Below are positions 24,872-37,034 of a DNA stretch of 64,000 bases, in pieces. Every line of letters begins with the position of its first letter. Position 1 is the stretch's first letter. The notes beneath the pieces were generated by a model that was not told where the DNA came from, did not search any database, and saw only the letters and a program-made list of their open reading frames with translations. The position numbers and the translations under genes were made by a program. This stretch comes from Allomyces arbusculus (lineage: Eukaryota > Blastocladiomycota > Blastocladiomycetes > Blastocladiales > Blastocladiaceae). The stretch lies in the NCBI GenBank assembly GCA_027604705.1, contig JADHYV010000025.1, positions 124,001 to 188,000 of the forward strand, written 5' to 3'.

Positions 24872-26219
24872 ATGAACCTGTTCGCGTCGCTGATTTTCAT
24901 CACCTACGTGGCGCTGTCGCTCCTCGCGCGGCTCAACCTCGCACCGCGCGCCGTACAGTACTACATCAAGCTCACGCACTATGGCCTCGTGACGGTGGTC
25001 GCCGCCACCTACGGCCTCTTCCTCGCGCTCTTTGCCAAGCTATTTGACCAGGACTTGCGGCTCGACATCTCCTACTATGTCGGCCGCGTTATGGTGAGCC
25101 TGGGCTCGATTGTGCTCGGTGTCGATTGTGTGGTTTCGGGCGGCGAGTTCTTGGAGAACCCCGAGTTCCAGGCTGTGCTCGTCGGGAACCACCAGGCGAC
25201 GCTCGATATGATCACAATGTCCGCGATTTTTCCGCGGCATTGCACGGTTATGGTATGCTTGTATGCGGATGTGGACTTTGAGCTGATATGTACTGACGTT
25301 CTAATGTGCGGTTTGGTGTAGGCCAAGAAGAGTCTGCGCGCAGTGCCCGTTCTCGGCGCCTTTAGTACGTTGCGCTTCGCAGTGGCAGACGTATGTCGTC
25401 AGCGGGCAACGCACTGACGCCGACCCGACTCTTTTCCGCAGTGGCTGCGACGCACGCCGTCTTTGTGGACCGTGGCAACTCGGCCAAGGCGCGGCAGGCC
25501 ATGGACAAGGCCATCAAGGAGATGAACGCCAAGAAGGTATGCCGTCTCTCGTTCCCGTTCTTGCTCCCGTTCCGCATTCATCTCATATCGTGTTGCGCTG
25601 CTCATAGCTGTCGCTATTTGTCTACCCCGAGGGCACGCGCGCGCGCACTCGCGAGCGGACGATGCTGCCGTTCAAGAAGGGCGCATTCCACCTGGCCGTG
25701 CAGGCGCAGATCCCGATCGTGCCTGTCGTCTTCTCGGCCTACGACGACATTTTCGACTCCAAGGCCAAGTCGTTTGTGGGCGGAACCGTGCACATCAAGG
25801 GTACAAATCGCTGCGCCATTCTTCCCCACCACCTCTGCATCGCTGACGCTGGCCTCTCCACAGTCCTTCCGCCGATCCCGACCGAGGGCATCGCCGTCGA
25901 CGACAAGGAAACGATCAATGAGCTGCTCACGGAAACGCGCGAAATGATGATTGCGACTTATATTGATATTTCCGCAAAAGTGCCGACACCGAGCGCGCCT
26001 GCACATGACGGTTCGTCGTCGTCGTCGGATTCGGACGACGAGGGCCATCGCCGCCGCCCGCGCGACTCGGTCTCAATCCACGAACAGCCGATGCCAATCA
26101 ACGACGCTGAGCCCGACTCGCTCGTGCAGGACCAGAAAATGGACCGCGAGGACGGGTACCTCGACGACTATGCTGTGCGGCAACGGCGAGCGGTGGGGAG
26201 GGATGGAGAGGAGGAGTAA
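24872..26219 (+). CDS. SLC1: 1-acyl-sn-glycerol-3-phosphate acyltransferase (LPA acyltransferase)
   Basis: The enzyme makes phosphatidic acid from lysophosphatidic acid and acyl-CoA in the ER membrane. Five exons (24872-25252, 25322-25364, 25442-25536, 25608-25800, 25864-26219) give 355 residues. The introns are 63-77 nt, with donors GTATGC, GTACGT, GTATGC and GTACAA. Two hydrophobic segments occupy the N-terminal 60 residues. Catalytic motif I is NHQATLD at 106-112 (H107, D112), motif III is YPEGTRAR at 179-186, and a PIVPVVFSAYDD stretch follows. The tail after about residue 285 is hydrophilic with a Ser/Asp run (SSSSSDSDDE), likely a phosphorylated regulatory region. It is slightly longer than yeast Slc1 because of this tail. 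Confidence 0.93.
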
Positions 26220-26611
26220 TAGGGAGTTTTGGGAAGGGGTTGGGTTTGGTACATTTTACAGACAGTACTGTCGATTGCGATGGATGGATCGTATTGGTTT
26301 GGCGTCAGGGTTGCGGCTGCGGAGAGAATTGATGAGCGTGAGCCAGCGCTGAGTCGCGCCAAATCGTTCAGGGTGGACTGTTGAGGATGAGGTCTTGTCC
26401 TGAGAGTCGCGGTTGTAGTGGAAAGCTGTGTTTATACAACCCGACATTTTTGATGGATGGCCATCATTTCTGACCAGAAGTGGTTCTCCACAAATTTTTC
26501 ATTCATTCTCCATCCACACTGCTGCAATACCGACCCAACAACGAACCGGCCACCAAGCGCGCTCCCCAACTTGCTGCAAATTCCTCCAACCGCCACCGAT
26601 TTAGCGACCAA
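26220..26611. other. Intergenic region upstream of LST8
   Basis: About 390 bp between two tandem plus-strand genes. No gene or obvious TATA box is present. Confidence 0.5.
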
Positions 26612-27949
26612 ATGGCAGCAGCAACAAGCGCCGTCATTCTCGTCACGGCTGGCTACGACCACACGATTCGGTTCTGGGACGCGCCGTCGGGCAACTGTTA
26701 CCGGACCGTCCAGTTCCAGTCCTCGGTAAACAACGACGCTCGTTTGATGCTACCAGCACCGCGAGAGCTATTCTGACGCGAAACGTGGCGGGCGGTTCCC
26801 GACTAGCAAGTGAACAAGCTGGCCATTTCGCCCGACAAAAAGTTTGTCGTTGCGGCCGGTTCGTTTTTCCCGACCCTCTGCACGTCGGCGCGTGGAAATG
26901 AGCTGGTGGTGGCGCATTCTCCGTTGCCATGAACCTAGCGATTGACGCGCATGGCTCGCGCACGCATGGTTAGGCAATGGCACCATCAAATTTTTCGATG
27001 TCGCGTCGGGTAACGCCAACCCGATCATGTCGTTTGACGGCCACGTCGGCAACGTGACGGCGTTGCAGTTCCAAACCGACGGTCGATGGTTTGTCTCAGG
27101 CGGCGAGGACCGCACTGTCAAGATTTGGGACATGCGGTACGCTCATTGCCCCCCTCTCGTCGGCAAGCGCAGACCCTGACCGATCGTCGGGCCTCCCGTA
27201 GCACGCCAACGCCCACGCGCGACTACGACCACCGCGCGCCCGTGACCGACGTGCAAATCCACCCGAACCAAGGGGAGCTCGTGACGTGCGACCAGGCCGG
27301 CAGCGTCAAGATCTGGGATTTGTCGGCCAATTCGTGCACCCACCAGCTTTTGCCGGAAGAGGACGCGGCCATGCGGTCGGTGGCCGTGTCGTCGACGGCC
27401 GACACGCTGATTGCCGGAAACAACAAGGGCAACGTGTATATTTGGAAGTGGGTCGGCGCCGAGTTGCAGCCGATTAAGCAGTTGCTTGCGCACAAGAAGT
27501 ACTTGCTCAAGTGCATGTTGTCGCCCGACGACCAGTACGTTCTTTTGCTGTTGTTTTCGCTCATCGCCGACGCGCACGTTGGTTTGACCTCTGTATTTTT
27601 GGGGCGCGTTTAGGATGCTCGTGACGTGCTCGGCCGACTCGACGGTCAAAGTCTGGGACACGACCAACTACTCGTACCAGCTCGTGCGCACGCTCACGGG
27701 CCACCAGCGGTGGGTCTGGGATTGCGCGTTTTCGGCCGACTCGGCATACCTTGTCACGGGTACTATCGCTGTTTTCGACGCACTGCGGTCACAGACAACT
27801 GACGACAACCATGCACCTGCTCAGCGTCTAGCGACCACTCGGCGCGGTTGTGGGAAGTGGCCACGGGCAAGCTCGCGGGCCAGTTTATGGGGCACCACAA
27901 GGCCGCCGTGTGCGTTGCGCTGCACGACCAGCAAACGCCGGCGGCGTAG
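26612..27949 (+). CDS. LST8: Lst8, WD40 subunit of TOR kinase complexes
   Basis: Lst8 is a seven-bladed beta-propeller that binds the kinase domain in both TORC1 and TORC2. Six exons (26612-26725, 26807-26858, 26974-27136, 27202-27534, 27614-27759, 27825-27949) encode 310 residues, close to the usual 303-330. Each junction restores family-conserved text: [17 protein letters not shown], then [46 protein letters not shown] and [19 protein letters not shown]. The start [15 protein letters not shown] is diagnostic. The donors are GTAAAC, GTTCGT, GTACGC, GTACGT and GTACTA. Downstream of the stop, a minus-strand open frame overlaps the 3' end. Confidence 0.95.
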
Positions 27950-28524
27950 TAGTGTGGAGCGAGACGAGAAAGGTTGAGCGATACAGCTCGGTTTTTGATC
28001 GATATGCGACGATTTGCTCGACTTTGTTCATCCTCCCGACACGAAAGACATTCAACGCAACCGATCCCACGCAAGGCACCACATAAATCTAGCAATGGCC
28101 GCGCCGGTCGATCAAATAAGATCACATTTTGTCCCCATGGCACCTCGACGTGACCAGCTATTGATTTTACGGAGCAAGACCGGTGCAGCTCGATGAGCGC
28201 GACACGACCCTGCACCCCACATATCACAGCGACGGCCGCAATCCGAGGTGGATTCGCTGAAATAGTCGGGTCCTCTAGTTTTATCACGTCGACCGAACGC
28301 GTCCAAACCGCACCGTCGTCTTCTCCCACGTCCTGTCTACCCGTTTGCTTTCGTCCAACCACGAAGCGAAATCGCCTGCCAATGCTCTCGTCATGAGGGA
28401 CGCAAAACGTGCGTCCCCGATCAGTCAAGTAATCCTCTTCCTTGCTATTTTCATCCACCGAGCCCATGGGAGGGTCCAGGTCGAAGAAGGCCAATTGATT
28501 GAGCGGCAAGGCGACCGGCGTCAT
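27763..28524 (-). CDS. Candidate minus-strand ORF, unknown (possibly spurious)
   Basis: An open frame of 253 residues from an ATG at 28524 runs antisense into the last exon of LST8. Its first 180 residues have a balanced composition (D, E, V, I, N, F), unlike the Arg/Ala-rich shadow frames of this window; examples are LAFFDLDPPMGSVDENSKEE and IAAVAVICGVQGRVALIELH. Third-position GC is weaker than in its neighbours, and the last part overlaps real coding sequence. It may be a real lineage-specific gene with an undetected splice before the overlap, or a chance frame. Confidence 0.25.
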   Translation of the reverse strand: MTPVALPLNQLAFFDLDPPMGSVDENSKEEDYLTDRGRTFCVPHDESIGRRFRFVVGRKQTGRQDVGEDDGAVWTRSVDVIKLEDPTISANPPRIAAVAVICGVQGRVALIELHRSCSVKSIAGHVEVPWGQNVILFDRPARPLLDLCGALRGIGCVECLSCREDEQSRANRRISIKNRAVSLNLSRLAPHYYAAGVCWSCSATHTAALWCPINWPASLPVATSHNRAEWSLDAEQVHGCRQLSVTAVRRKQR

Positions 28525-28875
28525 GGTGGTGCGTCGCAAACAGGTTGCAACGGCGCCCGACGCTCAGCAGCAGCGCTGCATCGCGGCATGCGAGTCGTTG
28601 CGAGGCGAGGATGCGAGTTGCGGCGGTGGAGCGGTTGAAGAGAAGAACAGGGACATCCTGTCTGAGTAGTTTAAGGGAGGGGGAGTGAGAGCATGAACGG
28701 CTGTGGCAGGTATCCGTCTTGGATTCCCGTGACACAACCCACCGCACACTTGTGGAATGGGTTGCCGAGTCGAGGTCCAAGTGCTGCCTCAAAATTGATC
28801 GTCAAATCTCAATGTCAACAAGCCTAATACGCGCCCGACTTGGTGCATGAGCAAGAATACCACGCAGGCAACATC

Positions 28876-31458
28876 ATGACCAGTGTTATCCCGCTCAGCG
28901 GCGCCCGCGACGCGCGCCAGGGCGCCATGACACTGCTTCAACTCGACGAGGCCAAGATCCTGCTCGACTGTGGCTGGACGCCCGACCTCAACCCCGACGA
29001 CCTCGCATTACTCAAAAAGTAGGTGGAGAGAATTACACGTTCGTGGCTCGACGTGTTATTTTACAGAGAAATGGATGCGTGAAGCGGATTTGCGATTTGT
29101 TGAGCTGCGTTTATTTATTTCCGGTGAAATGAATATAACAAACATTTGGCTCGTCACTTCTCTCGTTCATCATCTCAGGTATGCTCGCGACATTGATTGC
29201 GTGCTCTTGACCCATGGGTCGTTGCGGCACTGCGGCGCCCTGCCCTACGCCATTGCCAAGCTCGGGCTCAACTGCCCCATCTACGCCACGTTCCCCGTGC
29301 AGACCATGGGCAGGCACACGGTGCACGACGCGCTGCTCACGAAAAAGATGCACGAACCCGTCGACCACCTGTTTTCGCGACGTGACGTGGAACTCGCGTT
29401 CAACCGCGTCACGCTGCTGCGATACTCGCAGCCCTACCCGCTGTCTGGTTCGTTGTCCTCGGTGTTCACGATGGAGCGACTCGACATACCATTTTCTGAC
29501 ACTTTTGAGTTGATGTCGGTTCAGGCAAGGCACAAGGCACGACGATCACAGCGTTTGCCGCTGGTCACTCTGTCGGCGGCACCGTATGGAGCCTCAAGCG
29601 CGCAACCGAGGATATCGTCTACCTCATGGACATGAACCACCGCAAGGACGCGCACTTGGCCCCGACCACCGTCTTCCACGGCGACCAAATCGCGCCACCG
29701 CTGATGCGCCCAACGCTCCTGGTCGCATCAGCGCACTTACCCGTAGGTCACTCGATCCGCGGCCGCGACGACGCTCTTTTGCACCCGGCGCTCGAAACGC
29801 TCAAGGCCGGTGGGAACGTCCTGATTCCGGTCGACGCGGCGTCGCGTGTCCTGGAACTCGCCTATGTCCTGGAAGACCGTTGGACGAAGCATGCGATTCC
29901 GTACCCGGTCGTGCTCCTGAGCCATGTCGCGCACAAGGTCATGCACTCGGCGCGCGGGATGCTCGAGTGGTACGCCGAGTCGCTCACGCACGCGTTCTCG
30001 AACCGCCGCGTGTCCCCATTCGATTTCCAGGCCGTGAAAGTCGCCGCGTCCTGGGACGAGCTCATGAAACATCCGGACCCGAAGCTCGTGCTCGCGACCG
30101 ACGATGCCTTGACTGCCGGGTTTGCACGGGACTTGTTCCTCGAATTGGCCAAAAGTCCACGGAACCTTGTCGTTTTGGCGTCAGCAGGAACGCCTGGATC
30201 GCTCGCGCGCGCACTCTACGACCAGGCTCGTGCCGCGAGCACCTCGGGCACCGGCTCGGAACTCACCATCTTGCACGCGACGATTCCACTCTCGCTCGCT
30301 CGGCGCGTCCCGCTTGAGGGCGACGAGCTCGCTGCGCACGTGGCCGACAAGGCGGCCGCCGCCGAACGCGCGCGCGAAGAGGCCGACTTGCTTGCAAAAA
30401 ACAAGTCGATCATCGAGGCTGAACTTTCCGACGATGGCGACGACGACGACGACGAAGGGGTCGTGGCCGACACCCCGACCGCCGCCGCGGCCGCGCCCGA
30501 AGCCAGTAAGTCGCAGCATCGAACACACGCGACGTTTGTTGGATTCGACGCGTACGTGCGCGACAACCCGCGCGCGCGGTTCCCGTTTGTCGAGCACCGG
30601 CGGCGGTTCGATGAGTACGGCGAAGTGATCAAGCCCGAGCATTACATGACCGACGCGGACCGCATGGAAAAGGAGCGCGAGCGCGCCGCGCGCCGGCGGC
30701 AGGAGGCCGAGGAGGCGAGGCTCGACCAGGAAGAGGCCATGGACGTGGACGACGACAAGGACGATGCGCCGATGAAGTACGTCAAAGACGACATGAGTCT
30801 CGACGTGCATTGCCGCGTACAGGTGATTGATTACGAGGGGTTGTCGGACTTGACGGCGCTCGCGCGGATCGTGCCGATGATGCAGGCGCGCACGACGGTG
30901 TTGGTCGGTGGAGATGATGGCGAGACGGGTGCGCTGCTTGACGAGCTGGCGAGAGCTGTGGGTGGGGAGGATGCGGACGATGCTGCTGAGGCGACGCCGA
31001 AAGTGCTCGCGCCCAAGGTCGGCGACGTCGTGCGGCTATCGGCGGCCGCGCAGGTCACGCAGGTCAAGCTCACGGACGCGTTGTTCACGCAGCTCACGCT
31101 GCACAAGTACGGCGACTACGAGATTGGCACCGTCTCGGCCATGGTATGCGCGCCCGCGGGGGCCGCGGCCGAGGGAACGACGGTAGTGGGCGCAGGCGTC
31201 CCGGCGCTTGATGTGGTCGAGCTGGCGGCCATGCAACGGCCACCACCCGTCGTAATTGGCACGCTGCGGCTCAGTGACTTCAAGACGGTGCTCGATCGCG
31301 AAGGGTTCTCGACCGAGTTCAACCACGGCGTGCTGGTCGTGAACGGCAAGGTGGGTGTCGGCAAGAACGGTGCCGGCGAGCTCGTCCTCGAGGGCCGCAT
31401 CTGCCCCGAGTATTACCGCGTGCGCAAGCTGCTCTACCAGCAGCACGTTGTCTTGTGA
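28876..31458 (+). CDS. CFT2: CPSF2 / Cft2 (CPSF-100), cleavage and polyadenylation factor subunit
   Basis: This is the catalytically inactive metallo-beta-lactamase/beta-CASP partner of CPSF73 in mRNA 3'-end processing. Three exons (28876-29018, 29179-29447, 29525-31458) encode 781 residues, about the length of human CPSF2. The start MTSVIPLSGARDARQGAMTL and LLDCGWTPDLNP match the family. LLTHGSLRHCGALPYAIAKL stands where active nucleases have HxHxDH, so zinc ligands are lost as expected for CPSF100. QGTTITAFAAGHSVGGTVW and the KAGGNVLIPVDAASRVLEL block follow. An acidic loop (DDGDDDDDEGVV) and a charged RRRQEAEEA helix lie in the middle. The conserved C-terminal domain starts near VKDDMSLDVHCRVQVIDYEG. 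The introns are 160 and 77 nt. Confidence 0.95.
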
Positions 31459-32695
31459 TTGAGAAGCCCTGTGTTAATATGAACATGTCGACATCTCTGG
31501 ACCGTTGACGGGCACACGCTTGCTGTGGCGCGCCGGTGGCCTCGATAGCTTTGGTGGCCTCGATGTGCGCTCATTGGCCTCGATGCGCGCCGCTAGCTTC
31601 GATACGCACCACCTGTACGATTCGCGCGTTCCACTGAGCACTTTTCCATGTTCCTGTTTCTGGGGTATTTTGGGGGTCGTTTGCACACACGTCACGTCGT
31701 TCATGAAATCCAACGACAGGTGCATGAACAGCATGGGCGCAGCTGGCAAGCGCGTCCGACGCGTTAAACGCCACATACTACCAAATCCGGGTGTCGACAT
31801 TTGCAGTTCCCTTTTCACAGATTTGCTTTTTGTGTCGGGTCCACGTTTTGGACTTCAGCGTGATTTTTCAAAGATTCTCCGAGCACCTCGATGCCATTCA
31901 TTTTGCCGCATGGCGAGCCCAGTTGGCCAGTGACGCCCTCTGATCGTGCTTTTATCCTTCGCGCCGTGTGTTGTCGGCATCGACCACGCCCCGAGCGGCC
32001 AACCATCAGTGACGATCAGCCTGGGATCAAGGTGGTCCTGGCTACCCGCAGCGACGACCAACGGCCCTCGCGTGTGCTGTTTGACACCATGGAATTCGAT
32101 GAGAGTTCCGCCCTGCATCGAGCACCACGAAGGATGATGCGGAGTGATGCTCGGTCTTGCTGGCCTCGGCCGGCCGGTGTCCCTTGATGCGGCCAATGCG
32201 GACTACCGCCCCGGCCAATTTCGTGCATTCGCGAGCTTTGTTCTCCGCGAAAAAGGGGACAAAAAGGATGACGCAAGCCCGTCGTCCATTTTCTCCCCAA
32301 TGACAGCGTGAGGGTGCGCGCCCCCGGTCCGACGTGAATCGCCGCACGCACGGCGTGGTCGCGGTCGCTTGTGGTCCGCGACGTTCCGGCTCGGAAAACA
32401 GGACTTGCGAGGGCCAGATCGTGGCGGCCGACGCTCGTTTAACAGGAGGGCCAAGCTCTCGCTTCGCGCGCTTCGTGCATGCGTGGGCATGCTCTCGTTG
32501 GCCGTCACCATCGTCTATCCATCGCAACCCTTAGGCTCACGCACCGTGGTGGGGGAGCTCGTTGGCGCCCTTGAAAACCAGCAGCCCGCGTTCCAACTGC
32601 GAGCTCGGGGCTTCTTCTCTCCCCCAGTTTATTTGCTTTCCTCCCCACCGACCAACCCGCACCCTCGTCGTTGACTACGTCGCCAGCCTGTCACC
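31459..32695. other. Intergenic / leader region before the bZIP gene
   Basis: About 1.2 kb. It contains three exact GGCCTCGAT copies spaced about 20 bp apart (31,538-31,585). Frames of 60-160 codons on both strands overlap each other and show no motif. The last several hundred bases probably form the promoter and 5' leader of the bZIP gene. Confidence 0.4.
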
Positions 32696-34830
32696 ATGCC
32701 GGAACACACGTACGTACCCGTGATATGTCGCCAGGCCGCGTCGGGTCGGCGCAAACGGCGAGCAGTGCGCGCCATCGCCGCCCGCCACCACCAACCCCCG
32801 CGTCCCCGTCGCTGACCGTGAAATACCCAATGCCGCCGCCGCCTCCCGCTCTCTGCGTTGCTAGACCGCCCAACACCACGCCGTTTGGCAGTGCGCCGCT
32901 TTCCTCAATTTTGTCGGAAGACGTGATGGCCAGCCTGGTTGAGAAATTGGCGAGCCCCAGTGCCGCCTCGATCTGGTCGGCGTTTGCCACGACTACGACC
33001 CCCTCCACGACCACCGGCGCCAACCAGCCAAGCACCGGCGTGGCCCACCGGTACGGCACGCCCGAGTCTAAACTCGATCTGACGCGTCTGCCGACGCCGT
33101 CGTCGTCGGTTGACGGCGGTGACCCGCCGTTCCGCTCGCTGACGCTGCGCGCCGAGGACAACATGCACACCGACCTTGATCAGCAGCGCATCGAGGCCGA
33201 CCACATGTTCAACGCGTTTGTGCAGATGCCGCCCGAGACAGGGACCACGGCCGCTGACGCGTGCTCAGCCCACAATCACGATTTGGGTTCGGCCGCGCCG
33301 CCTCCTCTCCTGCTTCCGCTGCCGGTAGCGCCCTTTGACGACGCGCTCTTCAGACAAGGGACCGCGGTTTCGACCACCCCGACCGCTGCCGCCGCCCCAG
33401 CGGGCGCGGGATCGGCGGCAGTGAACCAAGGGCCGATCGTGCCGCAACCCGCAGACGGAGCCCTGGCCGCGACCTTGCTCTCACCGTCGCTGCTGATGGC
33501 CAGTTTGCTCAGCACCAACAACCCGGCCGCGCTCGCAGCGATCTTGAACCTGCATGTGTTGCACGCCGCCGCCGCCGTGGCCAGCAGTCACAGCAGCGCG
33601 AGCAGTAGCAGCAGTGCCGGTGTCGCGGCGATCACGCTGACCAATGACCAGGACGTGCCCAAGGCGATCCCTGAGTCGGTCGCGGTCGAGCCCCGGGTCC
33701 AGGAGCCGACGCCGTCTCCGTCCCCGCCGCCGTCGCCGTCGCCCGCGCCGTGGATGCTTCCCCCGTCGCGGCCGCGTCGGGCCAAGGCCGCGGCGGCGGC
33801 GGCGATCTCTTTGCCACCCAAGCGACGCACTTCGAGCACGGCTGCCCTGCTGGACAAGGACAAGGTGGATGAGGGCAGCAAGGAATCCAAGAAGGAGGGC
33901 GGTGGAAGGAACTTTGTCGTCAAGAGTGCCGAGGAAAAGGAGGCCGATGGCCAGCGCGCCAGCAGCAGCAACGACGCTGTCAATAAGGGCAAGGGCGCCA
34001 AGAACGTGGTCAGTCAGGACGAGAACGGCAAAATCGAGGTGCCCAAGACCAAGAGCAAGGGTAAAGGCAAGGGCCACAAAAGTAAGGGCAAGAACAAGGG
34101 CAACCAGTGCGAGGGCAGCGAGGACGGTACAGGTACCGCTGACTCGGCCAAGGACCAGCACGAGCCGTCCGGTAAGAACGACGAGGCAGCCGACGGCAGC
34201 AAGGACGTGCTCTCCAAGGACCCCGCTGACGATGCCGAAGACGAGCCCATCATGCTCCCGACCAACACGCGCAAGACCGTGACCAAGTGTCCGCTCCTGC
34301 CCGTCGTGCTGCCCTACCCGAAAAACATGATCCGACCCGACGAGCCCATCTTGCCGCCGCGCGGCAGTGGCCAAAAACGCGCGCGCGAAGACGACAATGA
34401 CGATGACGACGACTCGAATCTAACGCCCACAGAGAAGATGCTGCGCGACAGGCGGCTGCGCAATACGATTTCGGCGCGCAAATCGCGCGCACGCAAGCAA
34501 GCCAAGATCGAGGTGCTTGAGGCCGAGGGCACGCGGCTCGCCCAGCAGTTGCAAGAGACGGAGATGCAGGTGCAGCAGCTCACGCAGCTGGTCATGGCCA
34601 AGGACCAGGTGATAATGAGTTTGACGGGCGTCAAGGGCGTCAAGGACCCGGCCTCCTTGGCCTCTGTCAGTGGTGCGCAGCCCACGGTTGCGATTTCGGC
34701 GGCCGTGGTGGCCGCGCTCTTGGGCAAGGTGAGCGCACTCGAAGAGCACGTCGCGCACCTGGCCACGGAGGGGAAGGGACGCGACTTGACTCGTGTTGGC
34801 GCGGCTATTGCTGAGGGCGGAGAAGCTTGA
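32696..34830 (+). CDS. Gcn4/CpcA-type bZIP transcription factor with long low-complexity N-terminus
   Basis: The C-terminal part holds a bZIP domain. The basic region is RRLRNTISARKSRARKQ with the N-x7-R signature (N..R), followed by IEVLEAEGTRLAQQLQETEM as the leucine-zipper start. NT-x-(A)AR-x-SRARK resembles yeast Gcn4. The 600 residues before it are Pro/Ser/Ala-rich activation-type sequence, followed by a Lys/Gly-rich stretch (KSKGKGKGHKSKGKNKG) and an acidic DDNDDDDDS run. The best start is ATG 32696 in GTCACCATGC, with a 14-nt exon, a 56-nt intron (GTACGT...GCAG) and exon 2 from 32766; phase is kept. An unspliced start at ATG 32725 is the alternative. In Gcn4 relatives translation is controlled by upstream ORFs; that is not demonstrable here. 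Confidence 0.85.
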
Positions 34831-36471
34831 AGGGATTCGGCGAGAGCTGTCCGCGATGATACCAAAGCAAGGTGAAGCGACGGTGGGGTGTGGGCGCTGG
34901 CCTGGTAGCAATGATTGTAATTCTTGGAATATAGATATCCGGTTTTTTTTCTTTGATTTGGAGTAATTTGGACCACAACCCGAATTCGCAGTCACATCCC
35001 AATGGCCCTAGTACTGGTGGTACTTGACCTCTTGTAACAGTTGCGCCAGGATCAATTGTTGCCCCCCTTGCCATCGACCTGAACGCACCGGCGGCGAGGC
35101 AGCACCGACGCGCAGAGGATGCGACTGTTGACACATCAACATGAGCTGTCGCGGTTAGGGGTGGCGTTTACGAACCTGTCACAACCCTTGCTTCTGAGCT
35201 TTCTAGGCGTCTTCCAGCCCGCTATGTATCGCGACCTTCGAGAAATGAATCGAGGCTCATCAAGGCCCTCGACGTGCAACATGTACACGCCAAATATTTG
35301 CCATCAATCCTCCCCACCCGCTTCTTGAACACATCTGAGGCAGCACCACAAACATCGATCTTGACGCTTCGTATTCCACGCACATTCGTTTGGCCGGCAT
35401 ATTTTTCGCACCATGGCTTGCTCGTCGTTGGTGCTGCGCAACACCACCAGGACACCTGACAATCATGTCAAGCCAGATCGGCCCGTCGAGCTGCTGCTCC
35501 AGGCCACCACGATTTACCTACGGAACTCGGCTAGACCGTAATCTTAACCATCACTAGGGGCGGAAGACAACGCGCGGAACCAGAAAAGAAGAGACTATAT
35601 GGCATACATACACTTTGCACTTGATGCAAAATGCATCAGGCTCTTTCATGTTTGCCAGGAACGCCAGGATCACGCTTACAATTCGTCTCAATAACGTTAA
35701 CATTATACGTATGATCAGGTGATGAGCACTCGAGCACCCCATTTCCGATCTGGCGCTGCTCAATGACCAGAGCGGTCACTCATTTTGACCTCCGTCCACC
35801 ATGAGCACGGCGCGGTCGCAGAACCCTGCACACGGCCGCAAAAATGGGTAATCAAGACCATTGACGATGCCGCCAAGGACTTTGCACAGATCAGGCCACC
35901 AGTGGCGCTACATTCGCTCGGATTCTGGTGACCAACACATTGGATCCAATTCACAGGTCGACATCAGCACGCGGCATGAACAGCCCGTGCGTAGAGCATG
36001 AGCAATGAGATGCCAGCCTGTGCCGCCAAATGCACCATAGCCTGCCGAAATGCCGACGATCCAGATCCGAGCGGGCTCGGTTAATTTTTAGGACGGTCCC
36101 ATTGTTAATTTCTCATATACAAGTAGTATCACAGCTGTGACATGCATTTGCTTGTCTAGCACCACGATTACCATGGGGGGTTCTCGAAGGTTTCCCGTCT
36201 TTGGCGAGTTGGGCAAAAACGCGGAGCCATAGCAGCGAAGTGGCTCATGGGAACGGCCATTCGCCCCCCTTTCCTGGCTTCTGTGTTGTTTCCTGTGTTG
36301 GTCCCGTGCGTGCTTCAGACGCAATACATTTCCATGTAATGCAATCGTGGCATGAGCAATCCAACCGCTTTTGCATCGCGGTGGACATGCTGCCTAAGCT
36401 CATGGACGCGGTACACTCGCCGGCAATCTCGCCAGTCGGCCTGACGGGTTGCACCAAATAAATGCGACGGT
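34831..36471. other. Long intergenic region without a supportable gene
   Basis: About 1.6 kb between convergent genes, noticeably lower in GC than the coding DNA. Only short, motif-free frames occur. I see no terminal repeats or transposase motifs, but decayed repeats cannot be excluded. Confidence 0.45.
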
Positions 36472-37034
36472 TCAATGAGTCCTTGTATTTGATGGCGGCG
36501 AACCCGCGGATCCCGCATCGACCTTGGCCAAAATCGCCTCGACGCGCGCCCTTGCCAGATGCAGCGCCTCAGTAGACAAATCGAGCTGCTTCTCCTCGGC
36601 GTAGATATTGGCCTGGTACGGCGGCAGCGTCGTGCCGATCCCTTGGTCAGCGAGCCGGCGGAACTGCTTGCGCAGCGTTCGTTGAATACGCTATTATCAA
36701 GCAAAAACGCCGTTAGAGTCCGATTCAGGATGGTGAAGAAGCACGGCACAGGGATATGCACGTCGAGCAAGTCGAGGTGTTCACCAACGTAGGCCATCAT
36801 GTCGGACGTTTGGTCCCCCTCGGCCATTGGCAGCGCATCGTCGCCAACCGTGATCTCGCCGGCGGCTTGCATGGCTTCGACGCGTGCACTGATCGGCTCG
36901 GCGAGCAGGTCGAACACGTCGGCCATGCGCTCGAGGACGGCAACCAGGTCGTGCTCGACGGAGGTGATCTCGGTGAGCCATTCGGGCAGCGCCGTGCTGC
37001 GTTCGGTGTTGGATGATGGTGCGGTTGGGTCCAT
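36472..37034 (-). CDS. Small helical protein, possible Mediator subunit 11
   Basis: Two exons, 37034-36750 and 36690-36472, encode 167 residues; the 59-nt intron has donor GTGCCG and acceptor ATAG. The protein is almost all helix: LTEITSVEHDLVAVLERMAD in the first third, an acidic middle, then across the junction LDLLDVHIP-RIQRTLRKQFRRLADQG, and a final helix EEKQLDLSTEALHLARARVE. Fungal Med11 proteins share an N-terminal helix starting around an Ile/Val-Glu pair and a central L-R-R-Q-I-x-x-L-E-E-x-G-I type segment, which this resembles. Med11 pairs with Med22 in the Mediator head. The match was made by eye and is weak; another small coiled-coil protein is possible. The splice is well supported because both flanking frames are otherwise short. 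Confidence 0.6.

Noticed and set aside
33481-34374. 297-codon hydrophobic minus frame
   Set aside because: The Leu/Val-rich text is the complement of the Lys/Asp/Gly-rich region of the bZIP gene, not a membrane protein.
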